Notes under the pieces: generated by a model | Database searches by the model: none | Seen by the model: the letters and a program-made list of their open reading frames with translations, nothing else | What the model was told of the DNA's origin: nothing | Program-made: the position numbers and the translations under genes | Origin: a candidate division WOR-3 bacterium | GTDB lineage: Bacteria > Hydrothermota > Tepidihabitantia > Tepidihabitantales > CAIPLT01 | NCBI GenBank assembly: GCA_026418155.1 | Contig: JAOABV010000011.1 | Location: 1 to 37,021, forward strand | DNA length: 37,021 bases | Direction of reading: 5' to 3' | Shown: piece by piece, positions 26,153 to 35,275 of the stretch | Layout of the letters: each line of letters begins with the position of its first letter | How positions within the stretch are numbered: position 1 is the stretch's first letter

Positions 26153-26752
26153 ATGGTCTATTACGGATTAGAGTATATTTCTAAATTAATATTTGGTCAT
26201 CAATTGGGTTCAATCTCTGGATTAGAAAATCTACCGTCACCACCGTGTATAATTGCAGCCAATCATGTTAGTCCATACGACCCGATATTGCTTGTGCTCC
26301 AATTATATACTTGGATAAAAAAATATGGCAAAAAGCCGGTGTTTTTGACTAATCGAAAAGTAATAGTCCTTTTTGCTGCTTTTACTAAGGTGTTAGGAAT
26401 GTTTCCGGGCACAAAACGTGGACTTAAACAAGCGCAAGGTTTTTTATCTCAGGGTATTCCTATTGGTATTTTTCCTAATCGGGACCGAATACCTAATCGC
26501 ATAAAACGGTTCCATTTAGGACCAGCCTATTTAAGTTCGAATGCTAAAGTTCCAATTGTGCCTATTGGAATTAGAACCAAAGACGAAGTTTTTCCCTCTT
26601 GGAACTTATGGAAAATAATTAAAAGTTTTTTCCATAAAAAACATTTTATAATTGGCGAACCTATCTATCCAGATGATAAGATTTCGCTTACAGACCTTAC
26701 AAATCAATTGACCGTAGCGGTCGCAAGATTAATTGGTAAAGAAGTAATATAA
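26153..26752 (+). CDS. PlsC-like 1-acyl-glycerol-phosphate acyltransferase family protein with altered motif
   Basis: The 199-residue product has the catalytic H-x4-D motif of the family (NHVSPYD, H38 and D43) and the late motif VPIVPIGI (about residues 133-140). Where family members have FPEGT, it has FPNRDR (residues 107-112), so the conserved E-G-T is lost. The second motif (MFPGTKRG) also departs from the norm. It may acylate a different acceptor than lysophosphatidate, or have reduced activity. An in-frame stop (TGA at 26144-26146) limits the start to 26153 or later, and no ribosome site is visible. Confidence 0.75.
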   Translation: MVYYGLEYISKLIFGHQLGSISGLENLPSPPCIIAANHVSPYDPILLVLQLYTWIKKYGKKPVFLTNRKVIVLFAAFTKVLGMFPGTKRGLKQAQGFLSQGIPIGIFPNRDRIPNRIKRFHLGPAYLSSNAKVPIVPIGIRTKDEVFPSWNLWKIIKSFFHKKHFIIGEPIYPDDKISLTDLTNQLTVAVARLIGKEVI

Positions 26753-26842
26753 GTTTTTAATGTCTTTCATTGTGAGATGCTTGCTTTCGCTTTCTTTTAA
26801 TTTGAATAATGGCGATATTAGAATATTAGAGAGTTAACCTCA

Positions 26843-27565
26843 ATGCGCTCCGTGATCTTAGAAAACCTTAGAAACTTAAGATTAAGACTTGATTCGGTCT
26901 CTGCTAAAAGTAAACGAACAATTAGTGATATTACTTTAGTAGCGGTAACTAAAAATATATCCGCGGAATTAATAGAGATGGCAATCGATATCAGTAGACA
27001 AGATTCAGATTCGATCCCGATAAATATCATCGGAGAAAACCGAGTGCAGGAAGCATTAGAAAAATTCCCTAAAATTCAGCGCACGGTCGAATGGCATCTA
27101 ATCGGGCATTTGCAAACCAATAAAGTAAAAAAAACCTTAGAAATATTTTCAATGATACAAAGTGTCGATTCGCTCCATTTAGCCCAAGAAATCGAAAAGC
27201 GTGCTTCATTTATCTCAAAGGAAATGCCGGTTTTAATTGAAGTGAACACTTCCCAAGAAGAGACTAAATTTGGCGTTAAACCAGAAGAGTTAATTAAACT
27301 AATCAATCAGATTTTACCATTAAAACATCTAAAAATTTTAGGGTTAATGACCCTGGGACCAGGATTAGCCATTGAAGACAAAGAAAAATCCCGGCCATGT
27401 TTTAGATTACTTTATGAACTAAGAGAGAAAGTCGAGCAAGAATTTAAGATAAAATTGCCTTATCTTTCAATGGGAATGAGTTCAGATTTTGAAGTAGCAA
27501 TTGAAGAAGGTTCTAATATGATTAGAATTGGAACTGCAATCTTTGGTCCACGGCCAATCAAATAG
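26843..27565 (+). CDS. YggS/PROSC family pyridoxal-phosphate homeostasis protein
   Basis: The 240-residue product is an alanine racemase N-terminal-like barrel of the YggS family. It has VAVTK near residue 36, where the lysine would bind PLP, followed by GENRVQEA, WHLIGHLQTNK, VDSL, VLIEVNTSQEETKFG and the C-terminal LSMGMSSDFEVAIEEGSNMIRIGTAIFG. These proteins bind PLP and affect vitamin B6 and amino-acid homeostasis; no enzyme activity is established. It stands alone. The start ATG is preceded only by a weak purine run. Confidence 0.92.
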   Translation: MRSVILENLRNLRLRLDSVSAKSKRTISDITLVAVTKNISAELIEMAIDISRQDSDSIPINIIGENRVQEALEKFPKIQRTVEWHLIGHLQTNKVKKTLEIFSMIQSVDSLHLAQEIEKRASFISKEMPVLIEVNTSQEETKFGVKPEELIKLINQILPLKHLKILGLMTLGPGLAIEDKEKSRPCFRLLYELREKVEQEFKIKLPYLSMGMSSDFEVAIEEGSNMIRIGTAIFGPRPIK

Positions 27566-28050
27566 ACTTAATTTACTTTTATTAATTTTCATATATTAAA
27601 AAGACTCAAATCTAAAAATGAACTTTTTTATTGTCATAATAAATTTCTTAGTAATTTATTTCAATCAGTAGTCTAAAAAGGTATCCTCTCAGTTATCTCT
27701 AATTAGCCAGCCGAATATTCCTTTGGTTTGTCATTCCGTTTATTCTTTGGACAATAGATTAGAAAATTTAATTCTTTGTCTACAGATATTAATCAAATTG
27801 TCAAGGCTGTTTTAAAGAAAACCCAGAAAAGGTCAATTCTTATTTTGAATAAATTGAACATGCTTAATATTTTTTTTCTTTTCAGTAGTTTCTCCGAGAC
27901 GGAGGAGAGTTGCAAGTTTTTTTCCTGATTCTTTTCAGAGCGTTCTACTAAATTAATTCCATTTCAGAAAATCAACATCGCTTGTTAAGGTTTGGCAAGT
28001 ATAGCAAAAAGCCAATTTGACCTGCTAATAACTGTACTGTTGGAGATGTC

Positions 28051-28069
28051 TTCTATAGTCGCTATAGAA
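28051..28069. repeat. Perfect short inverted repeat
   Basis: TTCTATAG (28051-28058), loop TCG and CTATAGAA (28062-28069) form an 8-bp hairpin or dyad operator. It lies about 110 bp upstream of the efp promoter and has no T-run, so it is not a standard terminator. Confidence 0.6.
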
Positions 28070-28180
28070 AAGTTGACAGATAACATGATGTAGTTTGTAG
28101 TCAGTCGGGATGGCATTAATATTTTTAGATTGTTGTTCTTTTCGCAATTTTGAAATTTTTAGGAGTCTTCCTTTTCAGAC

Positions 28181-28208
28181 TTGACATTATTTATTTTATC
28201 AGTATCTT
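28181..28208 (+). promoter_or_regulatory. efp promoter giving a probably leaderless mRNA
   Basis: TTGACA (28181-28186), a 16-bp spacer and TATCTT (28203-28208) lie directly upstream of the ATG at 28217. Normal spacing places the transcription start at about 28214-28217, on or next to the start codon, leaving no room for a Shine-Dalgarno sequence. Confidence 0.65.
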
Positions 28209-28216
28209 AAATCATT

Positions 28217-28789
28217 ATGATTATCGCTTCGGATGTTCGTAATGGGATGACAATAAGATTAGAAGGAAATCTTTATAAGGTCATTACTGCGGAATATAAG
28301 GCAGGCACAGCAAAAATGGGAAGTCTGGTGCATCTGAAACTCAAAAATATTACTACAGGCAGTTTTACCGAAAGAAGATTTCACCCTGAAGACCGGCTTG
28401 AGGATATTGAGTTAGCGTCGATACCAATGGAATTTATCTATCAAGATGGCGATGACTATTATTTTATGCATCCGATAAGTTATGAGCAATATCCCATTAA
28501 TAAATCGTTACTTGGTAATTTTGTTAAGTTTATTACCCCTGGGATAAAATTAAGGATTGAGTTTTACGAAGAACAACCAGTTCATGTAATTATTCCGAAA
28601 ACTGTTGATTTAAAAGTAATTTCTACAGGTGCTGGCGTTAAGGGTGAAACAGATGCTGCATATAAACCGGCACAGTTAGAAAACGGTCTAGAGGTATTAG
28701 TTCCTCAATTTATAAAATCCGGCGATATCATCCGAATAGAGGTTGAGACAGAAAAATACCTGGAGCGAGTGAAAACGGAAACTGCCTGA
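28217..28789 (+). CDS. efp: Elongation factor P
   Basis: EF-P relieves ribosome stalling at polyproline stretches. The 190-residue product has the three family domains: the KOW-like N domain (DVRNGMTIRLEGNLYKV), a central OB domain, and a C-terminal OB domain with GVKGETDAAYKPAQLENGLEVLVP. The tip loop that carries the modified lysine or arginine reads KAGTAKMGS, with K33 at the expected position. No modification enzyme (epmA, earP, ymfI) is in the window. The gene converges on the dCMP deaminase gene and appears to be translated from a leaderless message. Confidence 0.95.
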   Translation: MIIASDVRNGMTIRLEGNLYKVITAEYKAGTAKMGSLVHLKLKNITTGSFTERRFHPEDRLEDIELASIPMEFIYQDGDDYYFMHPISYEQYPINKSLLGNFVKFITPGIKLRIEFYEEQPVHVIIPKTVDLKVISTGAGVKGETDAAYKPAQLENGLEVLVPQFIKSGDIIRIEVETEKYLERVKTETA

Positions 28790-28817
28790 TTGGTTTACTT
28801 CTTAAACTTTAGATTCT

Positions 28818-28841
28818 TTAAGATAGTCGCCGTTATCTTAA
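28818..28841. terminator. Hairpin between convergent efp and dCMP deaminase genes
   Basis: An 8-bp perfect inverted repeat (TTAAGATA at 28818-28825 and TATCTTAA at 28834-28841) with an 8-nt loop sits in the 62-bp gap between two convergent stop codons. The T-rich sequence after it is weak, so bidirectional termination is plausible but not certain. Confidence 0.4.
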
Positions 28842-28851
28842 TTGTTGGTGT

Positions 28852-29298
28852 TTATTTCACTATCTCTACTAAGACCTTAGCCTCAGATAACATCTTTTGG
28901 GCTAATTCATCGGGATATAATTTTCTAACTACGATTCTTTTAATCCCGGCATTGATTAACATTTTGGCACAAGTGATACAGGGAAAGTGAGTTGAATAGA
29001 CTGTCGCTCCAGCCACAGGTAACCCAAAATATGCTGCTTGGACCAAAGCGTTCTGCTCGGCATGAATACCGCGGCAGATTTCAATCCGTTCCGCAGGTTT
29101 GATGTTTAATTGTTTTCGCAAGCAGCCAATTTCTGAGCAATGGGTTAAATTTCTTGGGGCACCATTATAACCTGTGGCTAAAATCCTTTTCTCAGAAACC
29201 AACACTGCGCCGACTTTTCGGCGTAAACAAGTTGACCGTTCAGCAACAGTATCAGCAATCTTGAGAAAATACTCATCCCAAGAAATGCGCTGAGTCAT
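28852..29298 (-). CDS. dCMP deaminase / ComE-type cytidine deaminase family
   Basis: This zinc deaminase would make dUMP from dCMP for thymidylate synthesis. The sequence has [19 protein letters not shown], the zinc histidine in HAEQNA and the pair PCITCAKM. An extra cysteine/histidine set upstream (THCSEIGC) is also typical of dCMP deaminases. The start at 29298 ([11 protein letters not shown]) is chosen because it follows AGGAAAA and matches the family N-terminus; ATG at 29352 would add 18 basic residues. The product is 148 residues with the chosen start. The gene is downstream of gyrA on the same strand, with about 135 bp between them. Confidence 0.9.
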   Translation of the reverse strand: MTQRISWDEYFLKIADTVAERSTCLRRKVGAVLVSEKRILATGYNGAPRNLTHCSEIGCLRKQLNIKPAERIEICRGIHAEQNALVQAAYFGLPVAGATVYSTHFPCITCAKMLINAGIKRIVVRKLYPDELAQKMLSEAKVLVEIVK

Positions 29299-29433
29299 TA
29301 TGCGCGTTTTCCTTTTTGAATTAGTATGGGTTACTTTTTTCTTTGTCATCAAAGATAGAGATTTATTAAAAGCGTGATGTTATACATAAGTTCAGAATGT
29401 AAGATTATGGGATATAGTAGGAAATTCACTTAA

Positions 29434-31866
29434 TTATTCTTGGGGAATCGGTGCGACATCAACAACATAGTCGTCTTCTTTAATCTGAATTAACTTAACA
29501 CCAATTGTGGCTCTTCCCTGTTCACGGACATCGGCCAGTTTTAGTCTTAGCACTGTTCCATTCTTCGTAATAACGATTGCTTCGTCTTTTTCTGATACTG
29601 CTTTGGCACAAATCAGTTCGCCGGATTTTTCAGTAATCTTACCGGCGATGACGCCTTTGCCACCTCGTCGTCGAATGGGAAATGCTTTGTAATCACATCG
29701 TTTACCATAACCTTTGGTTGTAACAATTAAAAGGGATTGACCTTGCTTTACTGTACTGCCGTCAATTACCGCATCTTTTTTATCAAGTTTTATGCCTCTA
29801 ACACCAGCAGCGTTTCGCCCCATTTGCCGGACATCTTTTTCGGAAAATTTGAGGGCTTGACCGTTTTTTGTCACAAGCATAATTTCATCTTTACCAGAAG
29901 TAATAAAGGTGTCAATTAACTGGTCATTTGGTTCTAAATTAATTGCAATAATTCCTTTTTTCCGGGGATTGGAAAATTCTTCTAAGGAAGTCTTTTTTAC
30001 AGTTCCCTGTTCTGTTACCATAAAGATATTCTGATTTTTATTGAATTCGCGCACAGGAAGATAGGAAGTTATGCGTTCATCTTTTTCTAATTCTAAAAGA
30101 TTAACAATCGGCCTTCCTTTGGCTTGATAGGTGCCTTCAGGAATTTCAAATACCTTGAGCCAGTAACATTTTCCTTTATTAGTAAAGAAAAGGATATAAT
30201 CTAAGGTTTTAGCGGTTATGATGCCTTCAACAAAATCAGTTTCCGATACTTCGACCCCGGTTCTACCAACACCACCACGATTTTGGCGTCGGTATGCTGA
30301 AATCGGCATTCGTTTGATGTATCCACGGTGCGTAATAATTACACAGACATCTTCTTCTGCAATCAAATCTTCAATATTCAGTTCTTCTACTTTGCCCTTA
30401 GTAATATCGGTTTTTCGGGAATCACCAAAGCGTTTTTTCAGAGCGAGTAATTCATCTTTAATTAATGCCATTGTTGCCCGCTTGGAAGACAGGATATTTT
30501 TCAACCGAGCAATGGTTTTAATCAACTCAAGATATTCTTCATTAATCTTTTTCTGCTCAAGATTAGTCAGTCGTGCCAGTTTCATATCTAAGATTGCCTG
30601 GGCTTGGATTTCAGTAAGTTTAAATCGGCGCATTAGTTCTTGTTTTGCAATTTCTGGGTCTTTCGATGATTTGATTAGCGCGATAATCTTATCAATATGA
30701 TTTAAGGCAATCTTTAGACCCTCTAAAATATGTGCTCGATCTTCGGCTTGTTTAAGTTCAAATTTCGTGCGTCTCTGAACCACCTCATAACGAAAATCCA
30801 AGAATTGCTGACATAACTCTTTGAGATTGAGTGTCTTAGGAACATTATCGACTAAGACTAAAAGAATGACGCCGAAGGTTTCTTGTAACGGTGTGAATTT
30901 ATATAACTGGTTAATAACAATTTCTGGATTGGCATCGCGTTTTAATTCTAAAACAATTCTCATTCCGTCGCGGTCCGACTCATCTCGTAAGTCCGAGACA
31001 TCGGAAATCTTTTTTTCTCGGACTAAAAGGGCAATGCGTTCAATTAGCGCGGTCTTATTGACTTGGTAAGGAATTTCTGTAATGATAATTTTATCTTTGC
31101 CGCCTTTGCCTTCTTCAATTCGGACTTTACCGCGGACAACGATTTTACCCCGGCCTGTCTTATATGCTTCAGTAATACCTTCTTTACCCACAATCACGCC
31201 GCCAGTAGGAAAGTCTGGTCCTTGAATATATTTCATTAAATCGACACTATCAAGTTCAGGGTCATCAATCAAAGCCACTAATCCGTCGATCAGTTCGGAT
31301 AAATTATGGGGTGGAATATTTGTAGCCATGCCAACTGCGATGCCGGATGCGCCGTTGGCTAAAAGATTGGGAAATGCCGCAGGTAATACACGAGGTTCTT
31401 TCAGCCGGCCGTCGAAATTAGGGACAAAGTCGACAGTATCTTTTTCTAAATCCCGAAGTAATTCCTCGGCAAGTTCTGAAAGTCGTGCTTCGGTATAGCG
31501 GTAGGCAGCAGGAGCGTCACCATCAATTGAGCCAAAGTTGCCTTGGCCTTCAATTAAAGGATAGCGCAGAGAGAAGTCTTGTGCCATCCGCACTAATGTC
31601 TCATAAACTGCTAAATCGCCATGGGGATGGTATTTGCCTAATACTTCACCAACGACAGTGGCTGATTTTTTGAATGGTCGGTTATGGGTTAAGCCTAATT
31701 CATTCATTGCATAGAGAATGCGTCTTTGGGCGGGTTTAAGACCATCGCGCACATCAGGTAATGCCCGACCGATTATTACCGACATCGCATAGTCTAAATA
31801 AGACCGCTTTACTTCATCTTCAATATATACTTTGACAATATCTTCGCGATTTTCTTTCATCGTCAT
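29434..31866 (-). CDS. gyrA: DNA gyrase subunit A
   Basis: The 810-residue product has the breakage-reunion domain with catalytic tyrosine Y124 ([10 protein letters not shown]) and the C-terminal beta-pinwheel. It includes a GyrA-box-like RRRGGKG (from [14 protein letters not shown]), which favours gyrase over topoisomerase IV. In the quinolone-binding region the protein reads [10 protein letters not shown], with L85 where E. coli has S83 and E89 where E. coli has D87. gyrB is not adjacent. A start at MKENRED (two residues later) is equally possible. A candidate promoter is at 31953-31980. Confidence 0.96.
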   Translation of the reverse strand: MTMKENREDIVKVYIEDEVKRSYLDYAMSVIIGRALPDVRDGLKPAQRRILYAMNELGLTHNRPFKKSATVVGEVLGKYHPHGDLAVYETLVRMAQDFSLRYPLIEGQGNFGSIDGDAPAAYRYTEARLSELAEELLRDLEKDTVDFVPNFDGRLKEPRVLPAAFPNLLANGASGIAVGMATNIPPHNLSELIDGLVALIDDPELDSVDLMKYIQGPDFPTGGVIVGKEGITEAYKTGRGKIVVRGKVRIEEGKGGKDKIIITEIPYQVNKTALIERIALLVREKKISDVSDLRDESDRDGMRIVLELKRDANPEIVINQLYKFTPLQETFGVILLVLVDNVPKTLNLKELCQQFLDFRYEVVQRRTKFELKQAEDRAHILEGLKIALNHIDKIIALIKSSKDPEIAKQELMRRFKLTEIQAQAILDMKLARLTNLEQKKINEEYLELIKTIARLKNILSSKRATMALIKDELLALKKRFGDSRKTDITKGKVEELNIEDLIAEEDVCVIITHRGYIKRMPISAYRRQNRGGVGRTGVEVSETDFVEGIITAKTLDYILFFTNKGKCYWLKVFEIPEGTYQAKGRPIVNLLELEKDERITSYLPVREFNKNQNIFMVTEQGTVKKTSLEEFSNPRKKGIIAINLEPNDQLIDTFITSGKDEIMLVTKNGQALKFSEKDVRQMGRNAAGVRGIKLDKKDAVIDGSTVKQGQSLLIVTTKGYGKRCDYKAFPIRRRGGKGVIAGKITEKSGELICAKAVSEKDEAIVITKNGTVLRLKLADVREQGRATIGVKLIQIKEDDYVVDVAPIPQE

Positions 31867-31952
31867 ATTGATTTCGGATTACCTAATTAATAAAAATAAA
31901 TTAAATAAAATTTGATATTTCATTATCAGGTTAATTAACATTACTCATTAAG

Positions 31953-31980
31953 AATATACTTAATTTTTATAAAATGTCAA
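31953..31980 (-). promoter_or_regulatory. Candidate gyrA promoter
   Basis: On the minus strand TTGACA (31980-31975) and TATATT (31958-31953) have a 16-bp spacer. The predicted start near 31946 gives a leader of about 80 nt before gyrA. Confidence 0.6.
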
Positions 31981-32334
31981 GATGTATAGAAGTGAAAACA
32001 GCAAAATATAATTTTGCTTATTGATTATCAGAATGCTTAATGGTATTGATGGTAAGGTTATTGCTATTAATAATTTTACTATCGTCAGATATGTGTTGAT
32101 GTCAGGTTAAATGCATTTTTTTGTTTTTGAAGAATTTAGATACTTTTTAATTGGTAGTGTCAAGGATTTTGTGTAAATTCTTTTTTCCCTGCCATAAGCG
32201 TTTTGTCTTCCATTGTTGGTTATATTTGTTAAAAACTGTATACACTATCTGAGCACAACTCCCATAATTAGCAATACTGCTTATTGGTCTTATTTGCTTC
32301 TAACTTCTGAAATACTTGCACTAAATTAAAGACC

Positions 32335-32363
32335 TTGACATCTCTTTAAATTTTTGTTATGAT
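32335..32363 (+). promoter_or_regulatory. Hydrogenase operon promoter
   Basis: TTGACA (32335-32340), a 17-bp spacer and TATGAT (32358-32363) are close to consensus. The predicted start near 32370 gives a short leader of about 29 nt with an AGGAA ribosome site before the ATG at 32399. Confidence 0.75.
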
Positions 32364-32398
32364 GTCTCAAAGTAAATTTATTTTTTATAGGAATTTTA

Positions 32399-33448
32399 AT
32401 GAAAGTATTAAAATTACAAAAGAAAAATTTAAATAGTTACCTTCAGTCCTTACGCCAGTTTGGAGAGATTTACGGTCCGGTTCGTAAGGGCGAAAAGTTT
32501 ATTTATGGTCATTTAGATGACTTAGATAAACTTGATTTAAGAATGGTCCGGACAATTCTGCCGGTTAAGAAGTTCTTAGTGCCACCGCAATTTGATACTT
32601 TTACTTTTAGTGGCAGTGATTATAAGCCGGAATTAGAAAATATTCCCCGGCGAGTTGTATTTGGAGTGCATCCGTGCGAAATTCACGGTTTATTAATTTT
32701 AGATAAGTTCTTTTTAGAAAGATTTCCTGACCCGTTTTACCAAGAACGCCGACGCAAAACCGCAATTTTAGGGTTATCTTGTGTGCCGGATGAGAAATGT
32801 TTTGCCAAATCAACTAATACTCATTATGTGGAATCGGGTTTCGATTTAGCGTTTAATGATTTAGATGACTTTTATTTGGTTTGGGTTGGTTCATCACTGG
32901 GGGATGATTTAGTTCGGTTGAGATTAGATTTGTTCGATGAAAATATTAAAGAAAAAGATTTAAGGCGATATATGGAATGGCGTGCTTGGCGGGATGCGCA
33001 ATACAAACTCAATTTAGATTTAACTGCGATGCCGGATATTATGGAGTTAAATTACGAAAGTCCGATTTGGAATAAACTGGGTGAAAAATGTTTGTCGTGT
33101 GGTGCTTGCTCAATGGTATGTCCGACTTGTCCTTGCTATAATGTCACCGACCAGATAAGGCCAAACCAGAAAAATGGCCGGCGGATGCGCAATTGGGATT
33201 CTTGTATGTTTAAACCGTTTGCTTTAGTTGCCGGTGGTCATAATTTTCGTGAAGACCGCTCGCAACGGGTTCGCTTATGGTATACCCATAAATTGAAGGC
33301 ATTCATTACCGAATTCGGCAAGGCGGCTTGTGTTGGTTGTGGAAGATGTATTGATACCTGCCCGGTTGATATTAATGTTAAGACCGTAGTCAAAGAACTG
33401 AAAGGTCGACCGATTGCATCAAAAACTTTTTTGAGTGTTAAAGAATAA
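32399..33448 (+). CDS. hydB: Sulfhydrogenase beta-type iron-sulfur subunit (group 3b [NiFe] hydrogenase; AsrA-like)
   Basis: The 349-residue protein is the electron-transfer subunit related to HydB of Pyrococcus sulfhydrogenase and to anaerobic sulfite reductase AsrA. VFGVHPCEIHGLLILDKFF (about residues 87-105) is typical of this family. The C-terminal part has two [4Fe-4S] motifs: C231, C234, C237, C241 (with extra C244 and C246) and C311, C314, C317, C321. It would pass electrons between the hydrogenase dimer and the flavin subunit encoded next. It is the first gene of a four-gene operon, 160 bp before the gamma gene. Confidence 0.88.
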   Translation: MKVLKLQKKNLNSYLQSLRQFGEIYGPVRKGEKFIYGHLDDLDKLDLRMVRTILPVKKFLVPPQFDTFTFSGSDYKPELENIPRRVVFGVHPCEIHGLLILDKFFLERFPDPFYQERRRKTAILGLSCVPDEKCFAKSTNTHYVESGFDLAFNDLDDFYLVWVGSSLGDDLVRLRLDLFDENIKEKDLRRYMEWRAWRDAQYKLNLDLTAMPDIMELNYESPIWNKLGEKCLSCGACSMVCPTCPCYNVTDQIRPNQKNGRRMRNWDSCMFKPFALVAGGHNFREDRSQRVRLWYTHKLKAFITEFGKAACVGCGRCIDTCPVDINVKTVVKELKGRPIASKTFLSVKE

Positions 33449-33608
33449 CGAGGATTTTCGAAAAATGCCAACGAGCGCACAGAAAAGACGGAGAATAAAT
33501 AAAAAATGTAGTCAGAAGAATTTTGGGCAAAACGCTTAGATTAATGATAAGGAATTAAATTAATAGATAAATATGAAGCAAAATATTGAATTAACTTAGA
33601 AGACAAGT

Positions 33609-34445
33609 ATGAATCAGAACATATATTTACCTGAACCAATGCGAATTGTGCGCCGATATGACCTTATTGAGGATGTTCGATTTTTCCAAGTCCGGCCATT
33701 GGAAATGGAACGCGCCCTCCATTTAAACTATCTGCCGGGTCAGTTTATGATGATATCTTTAGCCGGAGTTGGCGAAGCGCCATTCTCCATCTCATCCACA
33801 CCGTCGAGACCAGGGCTATTAGAATTCGGCATCCGAAAAGTTGGAATCATTACCGAACAATTGTTCAAACTCAAAGAAAATGAAATTATTGGTGTGCGTG
33901 GACCTTTTGGTAATGGTTTTCCGATTGATAAATTTGAAAACAAAGATTTAATTATTGTTGTTGGTGGTTTAGGAGCAGTACCCCTTCGGTCGCTTTTGCT
34001 CTATACTTTAGATAACCGTGACCGCTTTGGCAAAATTTACTTCTTATACGGTGCCCGACGACCAGCGGAAATGCTCTTTCGTCGGGAATTTATGGAATTA
34101 AAAGCCCGCGATGACCTTTATTGTTTATTAACAGTGGATAAAGATGATACTGGCCGATGGACTGAACATATCGGCGTTGTCACTACTTTGTTTAAGCACT
34201 TAAAAGACATTAACCCAGAAAATACTTATGCTACGGTCTGTGGTCCACCCGTAATGTATAAATTTGTGATTAATGAGATTATTAAATTGGGAATCCCCAA
34301 ACATCAGATTCTAATGACCTTAGAAAGAAGAATGCATTGTGGTGTGGGCAAGTGTGGCCATTGCGTCATCGGCTCAATCTATACCTGCGTTGATGGTCCG
34401 GTTTTTTCCTATTGGGATGTATTACATATGAAAGATTTAATCTAA
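33609..34445 (+). CDS. hydG: Sulfhydrogenase gamma-type FAD/NAD(P)-binding subunit (AsrB-like)
   Basis: The 278-residue flavoprotein belongs to the ferredoxin-NADP reductase fold. FAD-binding residues appear in APFSISSTP (about 57-65) and the nucleotide-binding motif is GGLGAVPLR (119-127). The C-terminal [2Fe-2S] ligands are C244, C249, C252 and C260 in CGVGKCGHC...C. It would exchange electrons with NAD(P)(H). The name follows the Pyrococcus sulfhydrogenase subunit and should not be confused with the unrelated [FeFe]-maturase also called HydG. The delta gene follows 30 bp later. Confidence 0.88.
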   Translation: MNQNIYLPEPMRIVRRYDLIEDVRFFQVRPLEMERALHLNYLPGQFMMISLAGVGEAPFSISSTPSRPGLLEFGIRKVGIITEQLFKLKENEIIGVRGPFGNGFPIDKFENKDLIIVVGGLGAVPLRSLLLYTLDNRDRFGKIYFLYGARRPAEMLFRREFMELKARDDLYCLLTVDKDDTGRWTEHIGVVTTLFKHLKDINPENTYATVCGPPVMYKFVINEIIKLGIPKHQILMTLERRMHCGVGKCGHCVIGSIYTCVDGPVFSYWDVLHMKDLI

Positions 34446-34475
34446 AAAATTATGAGGAAAAATATTTAGACTATT

Positions 34476-35264
34476 ATGGAAACGAATAAACTGAAGGTTG
34501 GATTTTATAATTTCTCTGGTTGTGCAGGTTGTCTTTTGACAATTATCAATTGTGAGGATAGTTTGCTTGATATCTTTACTGCCACAGAAGTTGTCTCGTT
34601 TTTGATGGCAAAAAGTGATAATATGGAAAAAGAGTTAGATATTGCTTTTATTGATGGCTCAATTACTACTAATGAACAGGAAGAATTTCTTAAAGAATTG
34701 AGAGCCCGAACCAAAAAACTTGTCTGTTTAGGCACATGTTCTTGTTACGGTGGCCTTCAGGCAATGGAATATGGAAAAGGTAATTGGCAAAAGCGTTTTC
34801 AAAAAGTATACGGCACAAAGCCGTTTTCCATTGTTCAAGCCTTTGAGTCGCAACCGGCGGATGCGTTTGTGCCCGTTGATTTTTATATTCCCGGTTGTCC
34901 GATAGATGCTGACTTGTTTCTTTATAACTATGCCCGATTAATCAAAGGATTGCCGGTCGATTTTCCCAAGACGCCGGTCTGTATTGAGTGTAAGTGGCAT
35001 GAAAATGAATGTCTGCTCTTAAAAGATATTATGTGTTTAGGTCCAATAACCTCGGCTGGTTGTAAAGCTCGGTGTCCGACCGTAAATTTACCTTGCGTTG
35101 GTTGTTTTGGTCCTGCGGATGAAGGCAATTTGACTTCAGAATTTAATTTGCTTAAAGAAAAAGGCTTTAATCTTCCTGATATTGAACGGAAATTACGAAT
35201 TTTTGGGGGAACGAAATTTATTAAAAACCTCAAGTTGAAATCAAGTAAAAAACCGCAATCTTAA
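34476..35264 (+). CDS. hydD: [NiFe] hydrogenase small (delta) subunit
   Basis: The 262-residue small subunit carries three predicted [4Fe-4S] clusters. Proximal-type ligands lie in SGCAGC (C16, C19), CLGTCSC (C84, C88) and IPGCPID (C141). Two further sets are C169, C172, C179, C187 and C196, C200, C207, C210. There is no twin-arginine signal, so the enzyme is cytoplasmic, as in group 3. The alpha gene follows 11 bp later. Confidence 0.92.
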   Translation: METNKLKVGFYNFSGCAGCLLTIINCEDSLLDIFTATEVVSFLMAKSDNMEKELDIAFIDGSITTNEQEEFLKELRARTKKLVCLGTCSCYGGLQAMEYGKGNWQKRFQKVYGTKPFSIVQAFESQPADAFVPVDFYIPGCPIDADLFLYNYARLIKGLPVDFPKTPVCIECKWHENECLLLKDIMCLGPITSAGCKARCPTVNLPCVGCFGPADEGNLTSEFNLLKEKGFNLPDIERKLRIFGGTKFIKNLKLKSSKKPQS

Positions 35265-35275
35265 GGCTTTAGATT

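Larger units (their letters stand above)
27566..28216. other. Largest gene-free stretch, 651 bp
   Basis: No protein-like frame was seen on either strand, and I do not recognise an RNA gene. The region holds two short hairpins: CTCCG-AGA-CGGAG (27892-27904) and a perfect 8-bp TTCTATAG/CTATAGAA stem with a 3-nt loop (28051-28069). The efp promoter (28181-28208) lies at its right end. Confidence 0.55.
31867..32398. other. Divergent intergenic region between gyrA and the hydrogenase operon, 532 bp
   Basis: No coding frame was recognised. It contains a leftward promoter for gyrA at its left end and a rightward promoter for the hydrogenase genes at its right end. The middle part is AT-rich without a clear dyad or known riboswitch pattern. 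Confidence 0.6.

Noticed and set aside
26471-26488. PlsC-like gene as a pseudogene
   Set aside because: The frame is intact over the usual length and the H-x4-D motif is preserved, so divergence rather than decay is the simpler view.
28790-28990. 66-codon hydrophobic plus-strand frame after efp
   Set aside because: It runs mostly antisense to the end of the dCMP deaminase gene, starts with TTG directly after the efp stop, and has no ribosome site.
33465-33539. 24-codon basic frame between hydB and hydG (MPTSAQKRRRINKKCSQ...)
   Set aside because: It lacks a properly spaced ribosome site, and its DNA resembles the dispersed CACAGAAAA-type element, so it is more likely chance.
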